Origin: an uncultured Eubacterium sp.
GTDB lineage: Bacteria; Bacillota; Clostridia; Lachnospirales; Lachnospiraceae
Assembly (NCBI GenBank): GCA_945939115.1
Contig: CAMEVC010000006.1
Coordinates: forward strand, 24,036-88,035
Direction of reading: 5' to 3'
DNA length: 64,000 nt
Part shown: piece after piece, positions 44,808-52,901 of the stretch
How the letters are laid out: each line of letters begins with the position of its first letter
Numbering within the stretch: the stretch's first letter is position 1
The notes under the pieces: model-generated
Seen by the model: only the letters and a program-made list of their open reading frames with translations
Told to the model about the DNA's origin: nothing
Database searches by the model: none
Made by a program: the position numbers and the translations under genes

Positions 44808-47270
44808 TCAATCTTCATTCTTCCAGAAATCACCAATGCATTTGCCTGCATTACTAAGTGTAACCGGAAATACCTTATTCCACTCTCTTGGAAACATCAG
44901 CTCATACTCCCTTGTAAGAAATCTGTCATCAAGAAGCACAATTACCCCGCGGTCAGTATCCGTTCTGATAACGCGGCCCGCAGCCTGCAGCACCTTATTC
45001 ATGCCTGGAATCACATACGCATAGGAATATCCGTCTTTCCCACACTCATCATAATAATCACGCAGTATATTTCTCTCCCGGCATATCATAGGAATACCTG
45101 TTCCCACAATGACCGCACCAATAAGACGCTCATCCTTTAAATCAATTCCTTCTGAGAATATACCTCCCAGAACACAGAATCCCACCAGGGATGCATTTTC
45201 CGGAAGATTGTCGTTGAACTTTTCGAGAAACATCTCTTTATCCTTCTCCTTCATATATCTGCCCTGCACAAGTACATTAATTCCGCTCTTCAATTCAAAG
45301 GGTTTCTTATCTTCATCGCCACACACAAAAGCATTAGCATGTTTCTCAGTGAATATTTCAAGCACACTCTCCATGAATGAATAGGATGGAAAGAACACCA
45401 TGTAGCACCCCCGGCGTCCTGCTGCCATCTGTTCAATATAATCACATATCTTAGTGTACTCCCTTACTCCGCGTCTGCTGTAGCGGCTTGTCACATCCGT
45501 TGCAACCACAACACGTTTGTTGTCCGGCTCGAATGAGGAATGAGCATAAACTGCCCGGTCATCCACATTCCCGGAAAGCATCTCCTTAAAATAATTGACA
45601 GGAAGCAGCGTTGCCGAAAAAAACACTGTACTTCTGCCCTGGGAGAGCCGTTCTCCGATATTCCCCGAGGGGTCAACACAGAAAAGATGCACAAGAAAAT
45701 CTTCATTATCATCATGCTCAGTGTAATAGACATATTTATCGTCTGCGCAGTCATACATATTGAGGAAATGTCTCACATCAAAGAAAAAATTAATTATATC
45801 TTCCACCACGGGCTGGTTCTTGTGCCTGTCCATAAACTTCTGCATAAGTCCATACACTCTCTCCAGCGCTGCCGGAAATGTTCCTAATCCGCTGACAACA
45901 TTAACCTTATCGCACTGTCTTTTATAATCAAGCAGAAGCCTGTTACATTTGTCCAAGGCTCCTGACAGACGCTTGTCATAATCTTTCACCAGCTTCTTTA
46001 CCGCAAGAAAATCCTCTTTTTTCAACACGGCACTGTACATCTCCCGGGCTCTGTCCACAAGATTATGCGCCTCATCCACAAGAAATACATAATCCCCCGG
46101 CGAGCCACTGCCAAAATACCGTTTAAGTGACGCATCCGGGTCAAATACATAATTATAATCACATATTATCCCGTCACACCAGTACGAAACATCCAACGAC
46201 ATCTCAAAAGGACATACCTTGTGTCTTTCGGAATACTCTGTAATATTCTCCCGGTTAATCATCATCTCATGAGTTATGATATCGTAGACTGCATCATTAA
46301 CCCTGTCAAAATGTCCCTTGGCATATGGACATGCAACCGGATTGCAGTTACGCTCCGTAAGAGGACATATTTTATCCTTTGCCGTCAGAGTAACTGTGTG
46401 CATATGAAGCCCGTTTTTTCTTAAAATCTCGTATGTATCCTCCGCCACCGTGCGGGTAATTGTCTTGGAAGTCAGGTAAAATATCTTATCCACCATCTGC
46501 TGCCCAAGAGCCTGAACAGAGGGAAACACAGTAGAAAGAGTCTTTCCGACTCCAGTGGGTGCCTGGATATACAGATTACTCTCCTCCTCAATAGCCCTGT
46601 ACACGCTGACGCACAGGCTTTTCTGCCCTTCCCTGTACTCATACGGAAAAGCCAGTCCTTTGACAGACTCTGTTCTTTTTATTCTCTCGTCAAAGGTATA
46701 ATCAGTCCATTTCTTAAACCCATTAATCAGATTATTAAACCATTCTTCTATCTGTTCAAATGTGTACTCCTCGCTAAATCTTTTAACCGTCTCCGGTTCC
46801 GGAGTTACATATGTCATCTGAATACCAATATCGGGCAGATTCTTCTGCCTTGCATATATATATCCATAGACAAGCGCCTGAGCCTTATGTACATATACAG
46901 GCTCTTGCAGAAGCGAAACATCCGCCTGCATTGTCTTAATCTCATCTATCGTCACATTCCCTGCCGGAATCTTATCTCCATCCTCATTCTGGATAATGTC
47001 GGCAATTATGCCATCAGCTCTTCCTTCAAGCAAAACCCTATACTCTGTTCCATTACCGGATATCATCGGAAGCTCTATCTTAAGAGGCACCTCCGCATGA
47101 TACATATCACCCATGCTGTGCTGTATCTTTCGGTGAATTCTTGCCCCCTCCTGCATTATGGCGACATCGTTAGAGCCTGTATTCCTGTTGTCAATATCTC
47201 CCTCTGCACACATGAATTCCACAAGATTTCTCACAGATATCCTGAAGCAGTTCCCCTTTATAGTATACAT
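44808..47270 (-). CDS. Fe-S (XPD/DinG-type) DNA helicase with N-terminal nuclease-like domain
   Basis: 820 residues. Residues 1-160 look like a PD-(D/E)XK nuclease: EGRADGIIADI, then VTIDEIKTMQADV (E-x-K) and KAQALVYGYIYA. The helicase has Walker A QAPTGVGKTLSTVFP, four cysteines (CPLTERNCNPVACPY) for an Fe-S cluster, FLVDEAHNLVDRA (DEAH), and C-terminal motifs GIFSEGIDLKDERLIGAVIV and QAAGRVIRTDTDRGVIVLLD. It should unwind DNA in repair. AGGAG precedes the ATG by nine bases. It follows the nuclease-like protein gene by about 20 bases. Confidence 0.88.
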   Translation of the reverse strand: MYTIKGNCFRISVRNLVEFMCAEGDIDNRNTGSNDVAIMQEGARIHRKIQHSMGDMYHAEVPLKIELPMISGNGTEYRVLLEGRADGIIADIIQNEDGDKIPAGNVTIDEIKTMQADVSLLQEPVYVHKAQALVYGYIYARQKNLPDIGIQMTYVTPEPETVKRFSEEYTFEQIEEWFNNLINGFKKWTDYTFDERIKRTESVKGLAFPYEYREGQKSLCVSVYRAIEEESNLYIQAPTGVGKTLSTVFPSVQALGQQMVDKIFYLTSKTITRTVAEDTYEILRKNGLHMHTVTLTAKDKICPLTERNCNPVACPYAKGHFDRVNDAVYDIITHEMMINRENITEYSERHKVCPFEMSLDVSYWCDGIICDYNYVFDPDASLKRYFGSGSPGDYVFLVDEAHNLVDRAREMYSAVLKKEDFLAVKKLVKDYDKRLSGALDKCNRLLLDYKRQCDKVNVVSGLGTFPAALERVYGLMQKFMDRHKNQPVVEDIINFFFDVRHFLNMYDCADDKYVYYTEHDDNEDFLVHLFCVDPSGNIGERLSQGRSTVFFSATLLPVNYFKEMLSGNVDDRAVYAHSSFEPDNKRVVVATDVTSRYSRRGVREYTKICDYIEQMAAGRRGCYMVFFPSYSFMESVLEIFTEKHANAFVCGDEDKKPFELKSGINVLVQGRYMKEKDKEMFLEKFNDNLPENASLVGFCVLGGIFSEGIDLKDERLIGAVIVGTGIPMICRERNILRDYYDECGKDGYSYAYVIPGMNKVLQAAGRVIRTDTDRGVIVLLDDRFLTREYELMFPREWNKVFPVTLSNAGKCIGDFWKNED

Positions 47271-47290
47271 ATGATTATGCTCCTAACATT

Positions 47291-48130
47291 TTAATAATGC
47301 TCAACTATGTCATAGACAAATGCATTGCCTTTTTTCCCAACTCTCCTGACCTGTTCCATGTAATTAAGCATGCCAAGCACATCGCTGGCTGTACCTCTGT
47401 CAATATGGGCTGCAGACGCAAAATCTGCTGAAGTAAATCCGGATTCCAGACCATCCGGCACAAACTGCATATAATCCTGTGGACAGTCCAGTTCCACAAT
47501 CTTTCTTATTCCTACGGGTATCCTGTCAAATCTTTCTGCACCCCGTTTCTTGTCATAACTCCAGCCATTGAGAAGCTTATATTCCTCCATATCCATCATA
47601 AGTACAGTCACCGAAAGATTAGGATTCTTAAGAAATGGCTTTATCTTGTATAATTCAAATATTGCATCATACATTGTACATCTTTTCGGTGACTTTCTCC
47701 TGCTGCTCACCGTGCCACTCTCCGGGTCAATCCAGCTTAAATACTTCTCATACGCCATTGGATAAACCACACGCACATTATAATCATTAAGAAATACTGA
47801 CAGCTTGTCTCTTAATTTGTTAAGCTGTCTTGTCTGAATCTCAATAATACCATGCTCATTAAATATATCGGCATAGTACCCGTCGAGAGCAACCTCATGC
47901 TTATCCTCATCAGGCTCATAATATGCTTTAAGAACCGCATGAAGAGTTTTCTCCGACAATGTACCTATTCCCTTGTCATTGTGGCTCTTACCGATAATCT
48001 TCTGCCTTGCCGCATCAAAAGCAGTCTGGTCAATATATTCGGTTGTTTCTGAAATTTTATCTGATAGCATTTGGGTTAACAGCCTCCTTCTTCTGGTTAC
48101 ATTATAGTTCTTTTTCTCTCCCATTGCCAT
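47291..48130 (-). CDS. Nuclease-like protein with C-terminal winged helix
   Basis: About 279 residues; I do not recognise a named family. A central segment, VALDGYYADIFNEHGIIEIQ followed by TRQLNKLRDKLSVFL, has the D-(x)n-E-x-(Q/K) shape of PD-(D/E)XK nucleases, with Gln where Lys is usual. The C-terminus (FTSADFASAAHIDRGTASDV, then LNYMEQVRRVGKKGNAFVYD) looks like a winged helix. The start is ATG at 48130, after AAGAAGG; the frame is open upstream without a site. It is paired with the helicase and divergent from a glycosyltransferase gene. Confidence 0.6.
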   Translation of the reverse strand: MAMGEKKNYNVTRRRRLLTQMLSDKISETTEYIDQTAFDAARQKIIGKSHNDKGIGTLSEKTLHAVLKAYYEPDEDKHEVALDGYYADIFNEHGIIEIQTRQLNKLRDKLSVFLNDYNVRVVYPMAYEKYLSWIDPESGTVSSRRKSPKRCTMYDAIFELYKIKPFLKNPNLSVTVLMMDMEEYKLLNGWSYDKKRGAERFDRIPVGIRKIVELDCPQDYMQFVPDGLESGFTSADFASAAHIDRGTASDVLGMLNYMEQVRRVGKKGNAFVYDIVEHY

Positions 48131-48182
48131 CCCCACCTTCTTTGCTATATAATTCTTATATATATTTTCAGGGAGGATGACC

Positions 48183-49238
48183 ATGATATCTGTAAGTATG
48201 TGTATGATTGTGAAAAATGAGCAGGAAATTCTTAAGCGATGCCTTGATTCCTACGCCGGAACATATGATGAACTTATTATTGTCGATACCGGTTCCAGTG
48301 ATAACACCAAGGCTATAGCTTCAGAGTACACAGATAAGATATATGATTTCACCTGGATTAATGATTTCTCTGCCGCAAGGAATTTCGCTTTTTCCAAGGC
48401 ATCATGTGAATATATATTCAGTGCTGATGCAGACGAAGAACTGGACATCACAAACAATCTTGCCCTTAGAAATCTTAAGAAAATACTGCTCCCCGAGATT
48501 GATATTGTACAGATGTACTATGTGAACGCATCTGATTATAACTCTGTTTATAATGCACGAAGAGAACTTCGTCCAAAGCTTTTCAAAAGACTACGCCCTT
48601 TCGTTTGGATTTCACCTATACATGAGACTGTCCGCCTCACTCCTGTTGTTTTCGACAGTGATATCGAGATAATGCACAAGCCTGTATGCACGCATAACAA
48701 ACGTGACTTTGCAACATACTTTAATGCTTTTGAAAAAGGTGTACACCTTGAGAATTATGTTGTCACCATGCTTTGCAAGGAGCTTTTTATATCCGGAGAA
48801 ACTGAGGATTTCCTTGCTTTCAGGAACATATTTGAGAATATTCTGGTTAATGAGAACCGCAGCGATGATATTATGAAAGAGATTAACTGCATTCTGGCTA
48901 AGATATATCAGCTTTCAGGAGAAAAGGACAATTTCTTTAAAATCACGCTTAAAGCTGTTGCCGACAATCCCTGCGCTGAAATGTGTCTTATACTGGGAAG
49001 CTACTACATTGATGCCGGTGATTACGAAGAGGCTGTCCTGTGGCTGTATAACGCCGCCTGTGAAACAGAATGCATCCTTGATGCTGCCAGCGGTGGAAGA
49101 AAGCCACTTTTCCTGCTGGGCAAATGTTATGAAAAACTCGCAGAAAGCACTGATAATCCGGATATGCATCAACAATTCCTTAATATGTCACAGGATTATT
49201 ACAGTCAGGCAGAGAAATGGAAGCTTCCGGAGGAATAA
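48183..49238 (+). CDS. Family 2 glycosyltransferase with C-terminal helical repeats
   Basis: About 351 residues. The N-terminal GT-A domain has MCMIVKNEQEILKRCLDSYA, ELIIVDTGSSDNTKAIA and ADADEELDI (metal-binding DxD). The last 120 residues have TPR-like helical pairs (EDNFFKITLKAVADNPCAEM... DYEEAVLWLYNAA). Such SunS/TPR-type enzymes act on proteins or peptides, or make glycans. The start is ATG 48183, six bases after GGGAGG. Divergent from the nuclease-like gene. Its stop lies nine bases before a recombinase remnant. Confidence 0.87.
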   Translation: MISVSMCMIVKNEQEILKRCLDSYAGTYDELIIVDTGSSDNTKAIASEYTDKIYDFTWINDFSAARNFAFSKASCEYIFSADADEELDITNNLALRNLKKILLPEIDIVQMYYVNASDYNSVYNARRELRPKLFKRLRPFVWISPIHETVRLTPVVFDSDIEIMHKPVCTHNKRDFATYFNAFEKGVHLENYVVTMLCKELFISGETEDFLAFRNIFENILVNENRSDDIMKEINCILAKIYQLSGEKDNFFKITLKAVADNPCAEMCLILGSYYIDAGDYEEAVLWLYNAACETECILDAASGGRKPLFLLGKCYEKLAESTDNPDMHQQFLNMSQDYYSQAEKWKLPEE

Positions 49239-49246
49239 TGAAGCAA

Positions 49247-49537
49247 CTATTTAGTTGTAAGCTCTGTGAAATCTGTGTATCGGTGTACCAGTTCAAGGTA
49301 ATTACATCCGATACGGCTCATATTATTTACGATAACGCATCCTACAGTGCCATCTTCAATATCCGCAAGCATACGCTTCCAGTCCGGTCTGTCAAAATTG
49401 GTTCCCGACCATCCGTCATCCGTATAATGACGGAGATTGGTAAATCCCTGCTCGGTTGCAAATCTCTCCAGCATCTTTTTCTGGTTTACGATACTGTTGC
49501 TGTCACCGCTTTTCTCATAAAAATAATTATTGTCTAA
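49247..49537 (-). pseudogene. Remnant of a serine recombinase catalytic domain
   Basis: Reading the minus strand gives YEKSGDSNSIVNQKKMLER, then TDDGWSGTNFDRPDWKRMLA and VIVNNMSRIGCNYLE. This is the N-terminal resolvase domain of a large serine recombinase (TnpX/TndX-like). The first 20 or so residues including the nucleophile Ser and everything after residue 100 or so are missing (full length is over 500). Left behind by a mobile element. Confidence 0.82.
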
Positions 49538-49550
49538 CTAATAGAAGAAA

Positions 49551-49570
49551 TCCGATAGAAAATCGGAACT
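49551..49570 (-). terminator. Short hairpin after the first ToxN-like gene
   Basis: TCCGAT (49551-49556) pairs with ATCGGA (49562-49567); on the minus strand TTTCTTCT follows. It lies just beyond the toxin stop. Confidence 0.55.
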
Positions 49571-49574
49571 GTTT

Positions 49575-50108
49575 TTATAATTTCTTTGCTTTGTTACATT
49601 CTTTCTCTAATGCTGGAAAATTAAGGCAAATCTTTCTTTTTCCAAATGGCTCGTCAGATGTATAGATACGATATAATTCATTTGCCAATCGTTCAATCTC
49701 GGTCTGATTGGACTGGCACCAGTCAAGCTCCTTGATACACAGTTTTTTCCAGCAGATCAATTCCTGACTGTCCTTTGGATGAATTCTTAAATCTATTTCA
49801 GTAACGTATTCGTCACGTACGGGAATCATATTGTTAAGATTTAGAGCCGCCAGTACCTTACCATTCTTATCACATATTTTTCGGAATGTAATATTTTCAC
49901 GCATGGATTCAAAATTTTTATTCTTCTTACCGGAATTGGATGTGAATGGAATACAGAATTTTGAGCCGTTTACCAGAACGACAATGCCTAAGAATGGACG
50001 AGCCTGCTTACCTATCTGTGGAGAAACAGAAGGAACATTGTCATCCACATTATGTAGATTTCTTATGTACTTTATATTAACATTATATAGCTTAAATCGT
50101 TTACTCAC
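49575..50108 (-). CDS. Type III toxin, ToxN/AbiQ/CptN family (locus 1)
   Basis: About 177 residues: VNIKYIRNLHNVDDNVPSVS, then RPFLGIVVLVNGSKFCIPFT, LNLNNMIPVRDEYVTEID and a basic C-terminus ending NKAKKL. This is the ToxN/AbiQ endoribonuclease fold, in which the RNA antitoxin plugs the active site. The start is GTG at 50108 (GGAGG four bases upstream). The open frame runs on to 50246, but that part is the antitoxin RNA region. Upstream is a promoter-RNA-hairpin arrangement typical of type III systems. The toxin is about as long as the paralogue at 52180. Confidence 0.87.
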   Translation of the reverse strand: MSKRFKLYNVNIKYIRNLHNVDDNVPSVSPQIGKQARPFLGIVVLVNGSKFCIPFTSNSGKKNKNFESMRENITFRKICDKNGKVLAALNLNNMIPVRDEYVTEIDLRIHPKDSQELICWKKLCIKELDWCQSNQTEIERLANELYRIYTSDEPFGKRKICLNFPALEKECNKAKKL

Positions 50109-50123
50109 TATTCCTCCATAACA

Positions 50124-50153
50124 CAAGAGGCTATGCTTCTGCATAGCCTCTTG
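50124..50153 (-). terminator. Hairpin separating antitoxin RNA from toxin 1
   Basis: CAAGAGGCTATGC pairs with GCATAGCCTCTTG around a four-base loop. There is no T run, as in partial terminators of type III systems that let some transcripts through to the toxin gene. Confidence 0.75.
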
Positions 50154-50231
50154 GTAGTATCCGTCGTAACGGAAAACTCTCTTATCGGTTCCACTTATAC
50201 GGTAGGACTCACCTGATGATTGCTCATCTTT
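50124..50231 (-). ncRNA. Candidate type III antitoxin RNA (locus 1)
   Basis: A minus-strand RNA from about 50231 to 50124 lies between a promoter and the toxin. Its 5' part (50214 down to about 50177) contains AGGTGAGTCCTACCGTATAA, close to the second locus unit AGGAGAGTCCTGCCGACAAG; both continue GTGGA. A degenerate second copy, about 31 bases on, runs into the final hairpin. The 3' end is a hairpin (50124-50153, 13 bp, loop AGAA on the minus strand). Antitoxin function is inferred from the family. Confidence 0.7.
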
Positions 50232-50237
50232 ATAATT

Positions 50238-50266
50238 ATTATACACAGAAGCTTGAATGTATGCAA
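50238..50266 (-). promoter_or_regulatory. Promoter of the first antitoxin RNA
   Basis: TTGCAT (50261-50266), a 17-base spacer and TATAAT (50238-50243) on the minus strand. Transcription should start near 50231, just before the RNA. Confidence 0.8.
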
Positions 50267-50317
50267 TAATTTTATGTTAAATTTTCAAATTGAATTTGAG
50301 GATAGGATAAAGAACAA

Positions 50318-50669
50318 TTATTTGTCCTTATCCTTCGCCCGACTCTTATACACATTATACTGGTTTTTACATTTGCCACTGCAAAATACGCTGTTGGGTC
50401 TGCCGGCAACAAATGAACTGCCACAATGCATCCATACTTTCAGTGTGGACTTTTCTTCCGTAATCATAAAGGAAAACATCATCTGCGGGAAAGAAGTAAG
50501 AAAGATATTTTTCCGTGGTCATGCTTTCTGCCTTGATAAAATAATTTTTCGGCAAATATACTGCACGGTAAGTAATGAAGTCCGGCGTGGTAGGAAGGGC
50601 GGTCATAAAACTAAGCAGTCTGTAACCGATATCAACACATCATCCAGTGAAATATGTTGCTTGACATAG
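50318..50669 (-). pseudogene. Frameshifted zinc-ribbon protein remnant
   Basis: The minus strand carries a coding stretch split by a +1 frameshift. One frame reads TTPDFITYRAVYLPKNYF and continues; the other ends HCGSSFVAGRPNSVFCSGKC and then KNQYNVYKSRAKDKDK before a stop. The Cys pairs with the basic tail look like a C-terminal zinc-ribbon of a mobile-element-associated protein. No good start or ribosome site is seen. The original function is unknown. Confidence 0.55.
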
Positions 50670-50689
50670 TTTTGAAAACTACATACAAT
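50661..50689 (+). promoter_or_regulatory. Promoter of the degV gene
   Basis: TTGACA (50661-50666), a 17-base spacer and TACAAT (50684-50689), 41 bases before the degV ATG. A small palindrome (TACAATTGTA) overlaps the -10 element. Confidence 0.82.
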
Positions 50690-50729
50690 TGTATCGTATG
50701 CAAAAATAAGATAAGATTGGAGATTTGTT

Positions 50730-51626
50730 ATGTTTCAGATTGTTGTTGATTCCGCAGCTAATATTCCTGCAGAAATTGTAAAAAAATATAATATCAAAGT
50801 TATTTCATTTGTCAATTACATTAACGATAAACCATTAGTATGCTTCGATCCCGAACTTACTCAGGAAGAAGAACGTGCCAAAGGAAAAGAATATTACGAT
50901 GCAATGCGTTCCGGCATCGATATAAAGACTGGACTGATCAGCAGCGGAAACTTTGAAGAATACTTTAAAGCCATCATGGAAGCTGGTGAGGATGTACTTT
51001 ACTTTTCTCTGAGTAAGAATATAAGCGGAACCTTCAATTCTGCCAGATTAGCCGCAGAAAACTTAATGGAGGATACTCCAAACGGAAGAAAAATCAAACT
51101 TATAGATTCACTAAACGCCTCATTGGGACAGGGAATTCTTGCCATATATGCCAGTGAAATGCGCGAAAAGGGAATGGATATAGATGCAGTATATGAAGAA
51201 CTCTTAGCATATCCCGAAAAAATGAATGGTGTCTTTACAGTTGGCGATTTAAAGTATCTCGCACGCACAGGACGAATCAGCGGCTCTGTTGCATTTGTAG
51301 GCAACATCCTTAATATTAAGCCTATTCTCAGAGGAAATAAAGATGGTTATATCGTTCAATATAAGAAATGCAGAGGAAGAAAAACTTCCCTTAACTCATT
51401 AGTGTCATTGGTATGTGATAACATCGTCGACCCTGAAAATCAGATAATCGGTATAGCACATGCAGATGCATACGAAGACTCCCTCTATGTAATGGATGAG
51501 ATTCAAAAGCGCATAAAGGTCAGAGATTTTATCAATACATCATATGACTATTGTACCGGAAGTCATGTCGGTCCCGACACAATTGCACTATTCTTCATGG
51601 CAAAAGACAGAGAACTTGGAAACTGA
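50730..51626 (+). CDS. DegV family fatty-acid-binding protein
   Basis: 298 residues: MFQIVVDSAANIPAEIVKKY, ISSGNFEEYFKAIMEAGEDV, YFSLSKNISGTFNSARLAAE, and a C-terminal domain with YDYCTGSHVGPDTIALFFMA. DegV proteins (FakB group) hold an acyl chain for phosphorylation by FakA; the SGTFNSAR segment and the C-terminal H-x-G-P-G-like HVGPD site are in the expected places. It has its own strong promoter and sits between two type III toxin-antitoxin loci; whether it belongs to the island is unclear. GGAG precedes the ATG. Confidence 0.88.
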   Translation: MFQIVVDSAANIPAEIVKKYNIKVISFVNYINDKPLVCFDPELTQEEERAKGKEYYDAMRSGIDIKTGLISSGNFEEYFKAIMEAGEDVLYFSLSKNISGTFNSARLAAENLMEDTPNGRKIKLIDSLNASLGQGILAIYASEMREKGMDIDAVYEELLAYPEKMNGVFTVGDLKYLARTGRISGSVAFVGNILNIKPILRGNKDGYIVQYKKCRGRKTSLNSLVSLVCDNIVDPENQIIGIAHADAYEDSLYVMDEIQKRIKVRDFINTSYDYCTGSHVGPDTIALFFMAKDRELGN

Positions 51627-51658
51627 TTTGTGTCTTTCATAAAGGATGCTTCTTGTCT

Positions 51659-51995
51659 GCGGGGTATATACAGAGATTTCTGCCCTCCATATCCCGTTTC
51701 AATTAAATATCTTACAAAATTATGCTCGCAACGGGGTATAGAAAGGCTAAATCTGAATCTTATACCCCGCTTTATGTGTTTTTCTTATGTTCAGATGCAA
51801 TGTGCGGGGTATAGAGACTATAAAACATGCTTCTATACCCCGCTTTAAGTGTTTTTCTTGTGTTCAGATGCGATGTGCGGGGTATAGAGACCATAAAACA
51901 TGCATCTATACCCCGCTTTAAGTGTTTTTCTTGTATTCAGATGCGATGTGCGGGGTATAGAGACTATAAAACATGCATCTATACCCCGCTATCGT
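51659..51995. repeat. Array of five 73-bp units, each a large palindrome
   Basis: From about 51659 five units occur, spaced 73 bp where exact (GCGGGG at 51804, 51877, 51950; diverged copies near 51659 and 51731). Each unit has GCGGGGTATAGA and TCTATACCCCGC arms around about 16 bases (GACTATAAAACATGC...), joined by a linker with a TTTTTCTT run. The three downstream units are almost identical, the two nearest degV are diverged. The period is not a multiple of three, so it is not coding. The T-rich linker after each stem makes each unit terminator-like on the plus strand; function unknown. Confidence 0.92.
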
Positions 51996-52179
51996 TCTTA
52001 TATCACAAAATTACAATTTTAAAAGACCCCTTTTTCTATGCCAAGGAACTCGATAAATTCAAATTAATTCGTGTATTTCTCTAACTTTCCAGTATTTGCG
52101 GGCTTTCCCGCTCATCAACATCTATGTATTTGCGTTTTTCCATATTTTTTACCTTACGAAGAAACGGATAAGGGAAATG
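51996..52179. other. Spacer without a clear feature
   Basis: About 180 bases between the palindrome array and the second toxin gene. No gene, promoter or repeat is seen beyond a short GCGGGC-like inverted repeat near 52098. Confidence 0.5.
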
Positions 52180-52707
52180 CTATTTTCTCTTTTCGGCAAA
52201 TTTCTTACATTCAATTTCCATTCTTTTAAAATCTAAACATTGCTCTCTTGCCGAAAATTTCTCACCTGATACATATTTTGAATATAAGACATTTGCTGTA
52301 TTTGTTAAATCCCTAACATGTTCATTACACCATTCTAATTCTTTTATCAGTAATTCCTTTTTCTTTCTTGTGTCTATATTATCATGCTTACGAATCTTGG
52401 TGTCAATCTTTTGGATTAATGCATCTTCAACCGGTATCATAAGATTAAAATTCAAAACGCCTATCAAATTCCCATAATATACGATCTTCTTGAAGTCAAT
52501 CTTATCCCTCATCTTTTCATGTTTTTTCTTTGGTTTAGATAAAGGAACGCAATACTTATGCTCATTACAAACAAAAACCACCCCAAGAAAGGGGCACTCA
52601 TCCTTACCAATCTGGGGAGATACAGATAAAACTCTATCATCTATATTATGTAAGTTTCTGATGTATTTCATATCAATACGATATACTTCTAATGGTACTT
52701 GAATCAT
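52180..52707 (-). CDS. Type III toxin, ToxN/AbiQ/CptN family (locus 2)
   Basis: 175 residues: MKYIRNLHNIDDRVLSVSPQ, CPFLGVVFVCNEHKYCVPLS, KKIVYYGNLIGVLNFNLMIP and CLDFKRMEIECKKFAEKRK. It is a clear paralogue of the toxin at 49575 (shared YIRNLHN-DD, SVSPQIGK, PFLGV, LN-N-MIPV-D, KELEWC). It has the ToxN-like endoribonuclease fold. The ATG at 52707 follows AGGAG; upstream lie a hairpin, a candidate antitoxin RNA and a promoter, the same order as locus 1. Confidence 0.88.
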   Translation of the reverse strand: MIQVPLEVYRIDMKYIRNLHNIDDRVLSVSPQIGKDECPFLGVVFVCNEHKYCVPLSKPKKKHEKMRDKIDFKKIVYYGNLIGVLNFNLMIPVEDALIQKIDTKIRKHDNIDTRKKKELLIKELEWCNEHVRDLTNTANVLYSKYVSGEKFSAREQCLDFKRMEIECKKFAEKRK

Positions 52708-52727
52708 CCATTTCTCCTATAAAATAT

Positions 52728-52757
52728 TTCAAGGACTATGTTTCCATAGTCCTTGAA
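52728..52757 (-). terminator. Hairpin separating antitoxin RNA from toxin 2
   Basis: A perfect 13-bp stem (TTCAAGGACTATG with CATAGTCCTTGAA) closed by a GAAA loop on the minus strand, without a T run. It corresponds to the hairpin at 50124-50153. Confidence 0.8.
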
Positions 52758-52821
52758 TGTAGTGTCACCATAGCGACCCTAACGCTTTTTGAACGTCCAC
52801 TTGTCGGCAGGACTCTCCTTT
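52728..52821 (-). ncRNA. Candidate type III antitoxin RNA (locus 2)
   Basis: A minus-strand RNA of about 90 bases, from about 52821 to the hairpin. It starts with AGGAGAGTCCTGCCGACAAG followed by GTGGA (52819 down), matching the locus 1 unit. A degenerate second unit about 36 bases on ends in TTCAAGG, the left arm of the hairpin. The 31-36 base spacing resembles ToxI-type repeat length, with about two units. Antitoxin role inferred. Confidence 0.72.
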
Positions 52822-52827
52822 AATATT

Positions 52828-52855
52828 ATTGTACCAAATGCAATTCTTCTGTCAA
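52828..52855 (-). promoter_or_regulatory. Promoter of the second antitoxin RNA
   Basis: TTGACA (52850-52855), a 16-base spacer and TACAAT (52828-52833) with an upstream TG extension. Transcription should begin near 52821. Confidence 0.82.
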
Positions 52856-52901
52856 TGAATTTCTATGATTTCATAATCTTTTCCTCTGCCTCACAAATCT
52901 A

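Noticed and set aside
50109..50246. N-terminal extension of toxin 1
   Set aside because: This stretch holds the antitoxin RNA, its hairpin and leader; the ribosome site and GTG at 50108 mark the start, matching the paralogue's length.
51659..51995. CRISPR array
   Set aside because: Units are 73 bp with near-identical sequence throughout; there are no variable spacers and no cas genes nearby.
51827..52084. Open frame across the palindrome array
   Set aside because: It arises from the repeats, whose 73-bp period shifts frame each unit; no ribosome site or conservation pattern.
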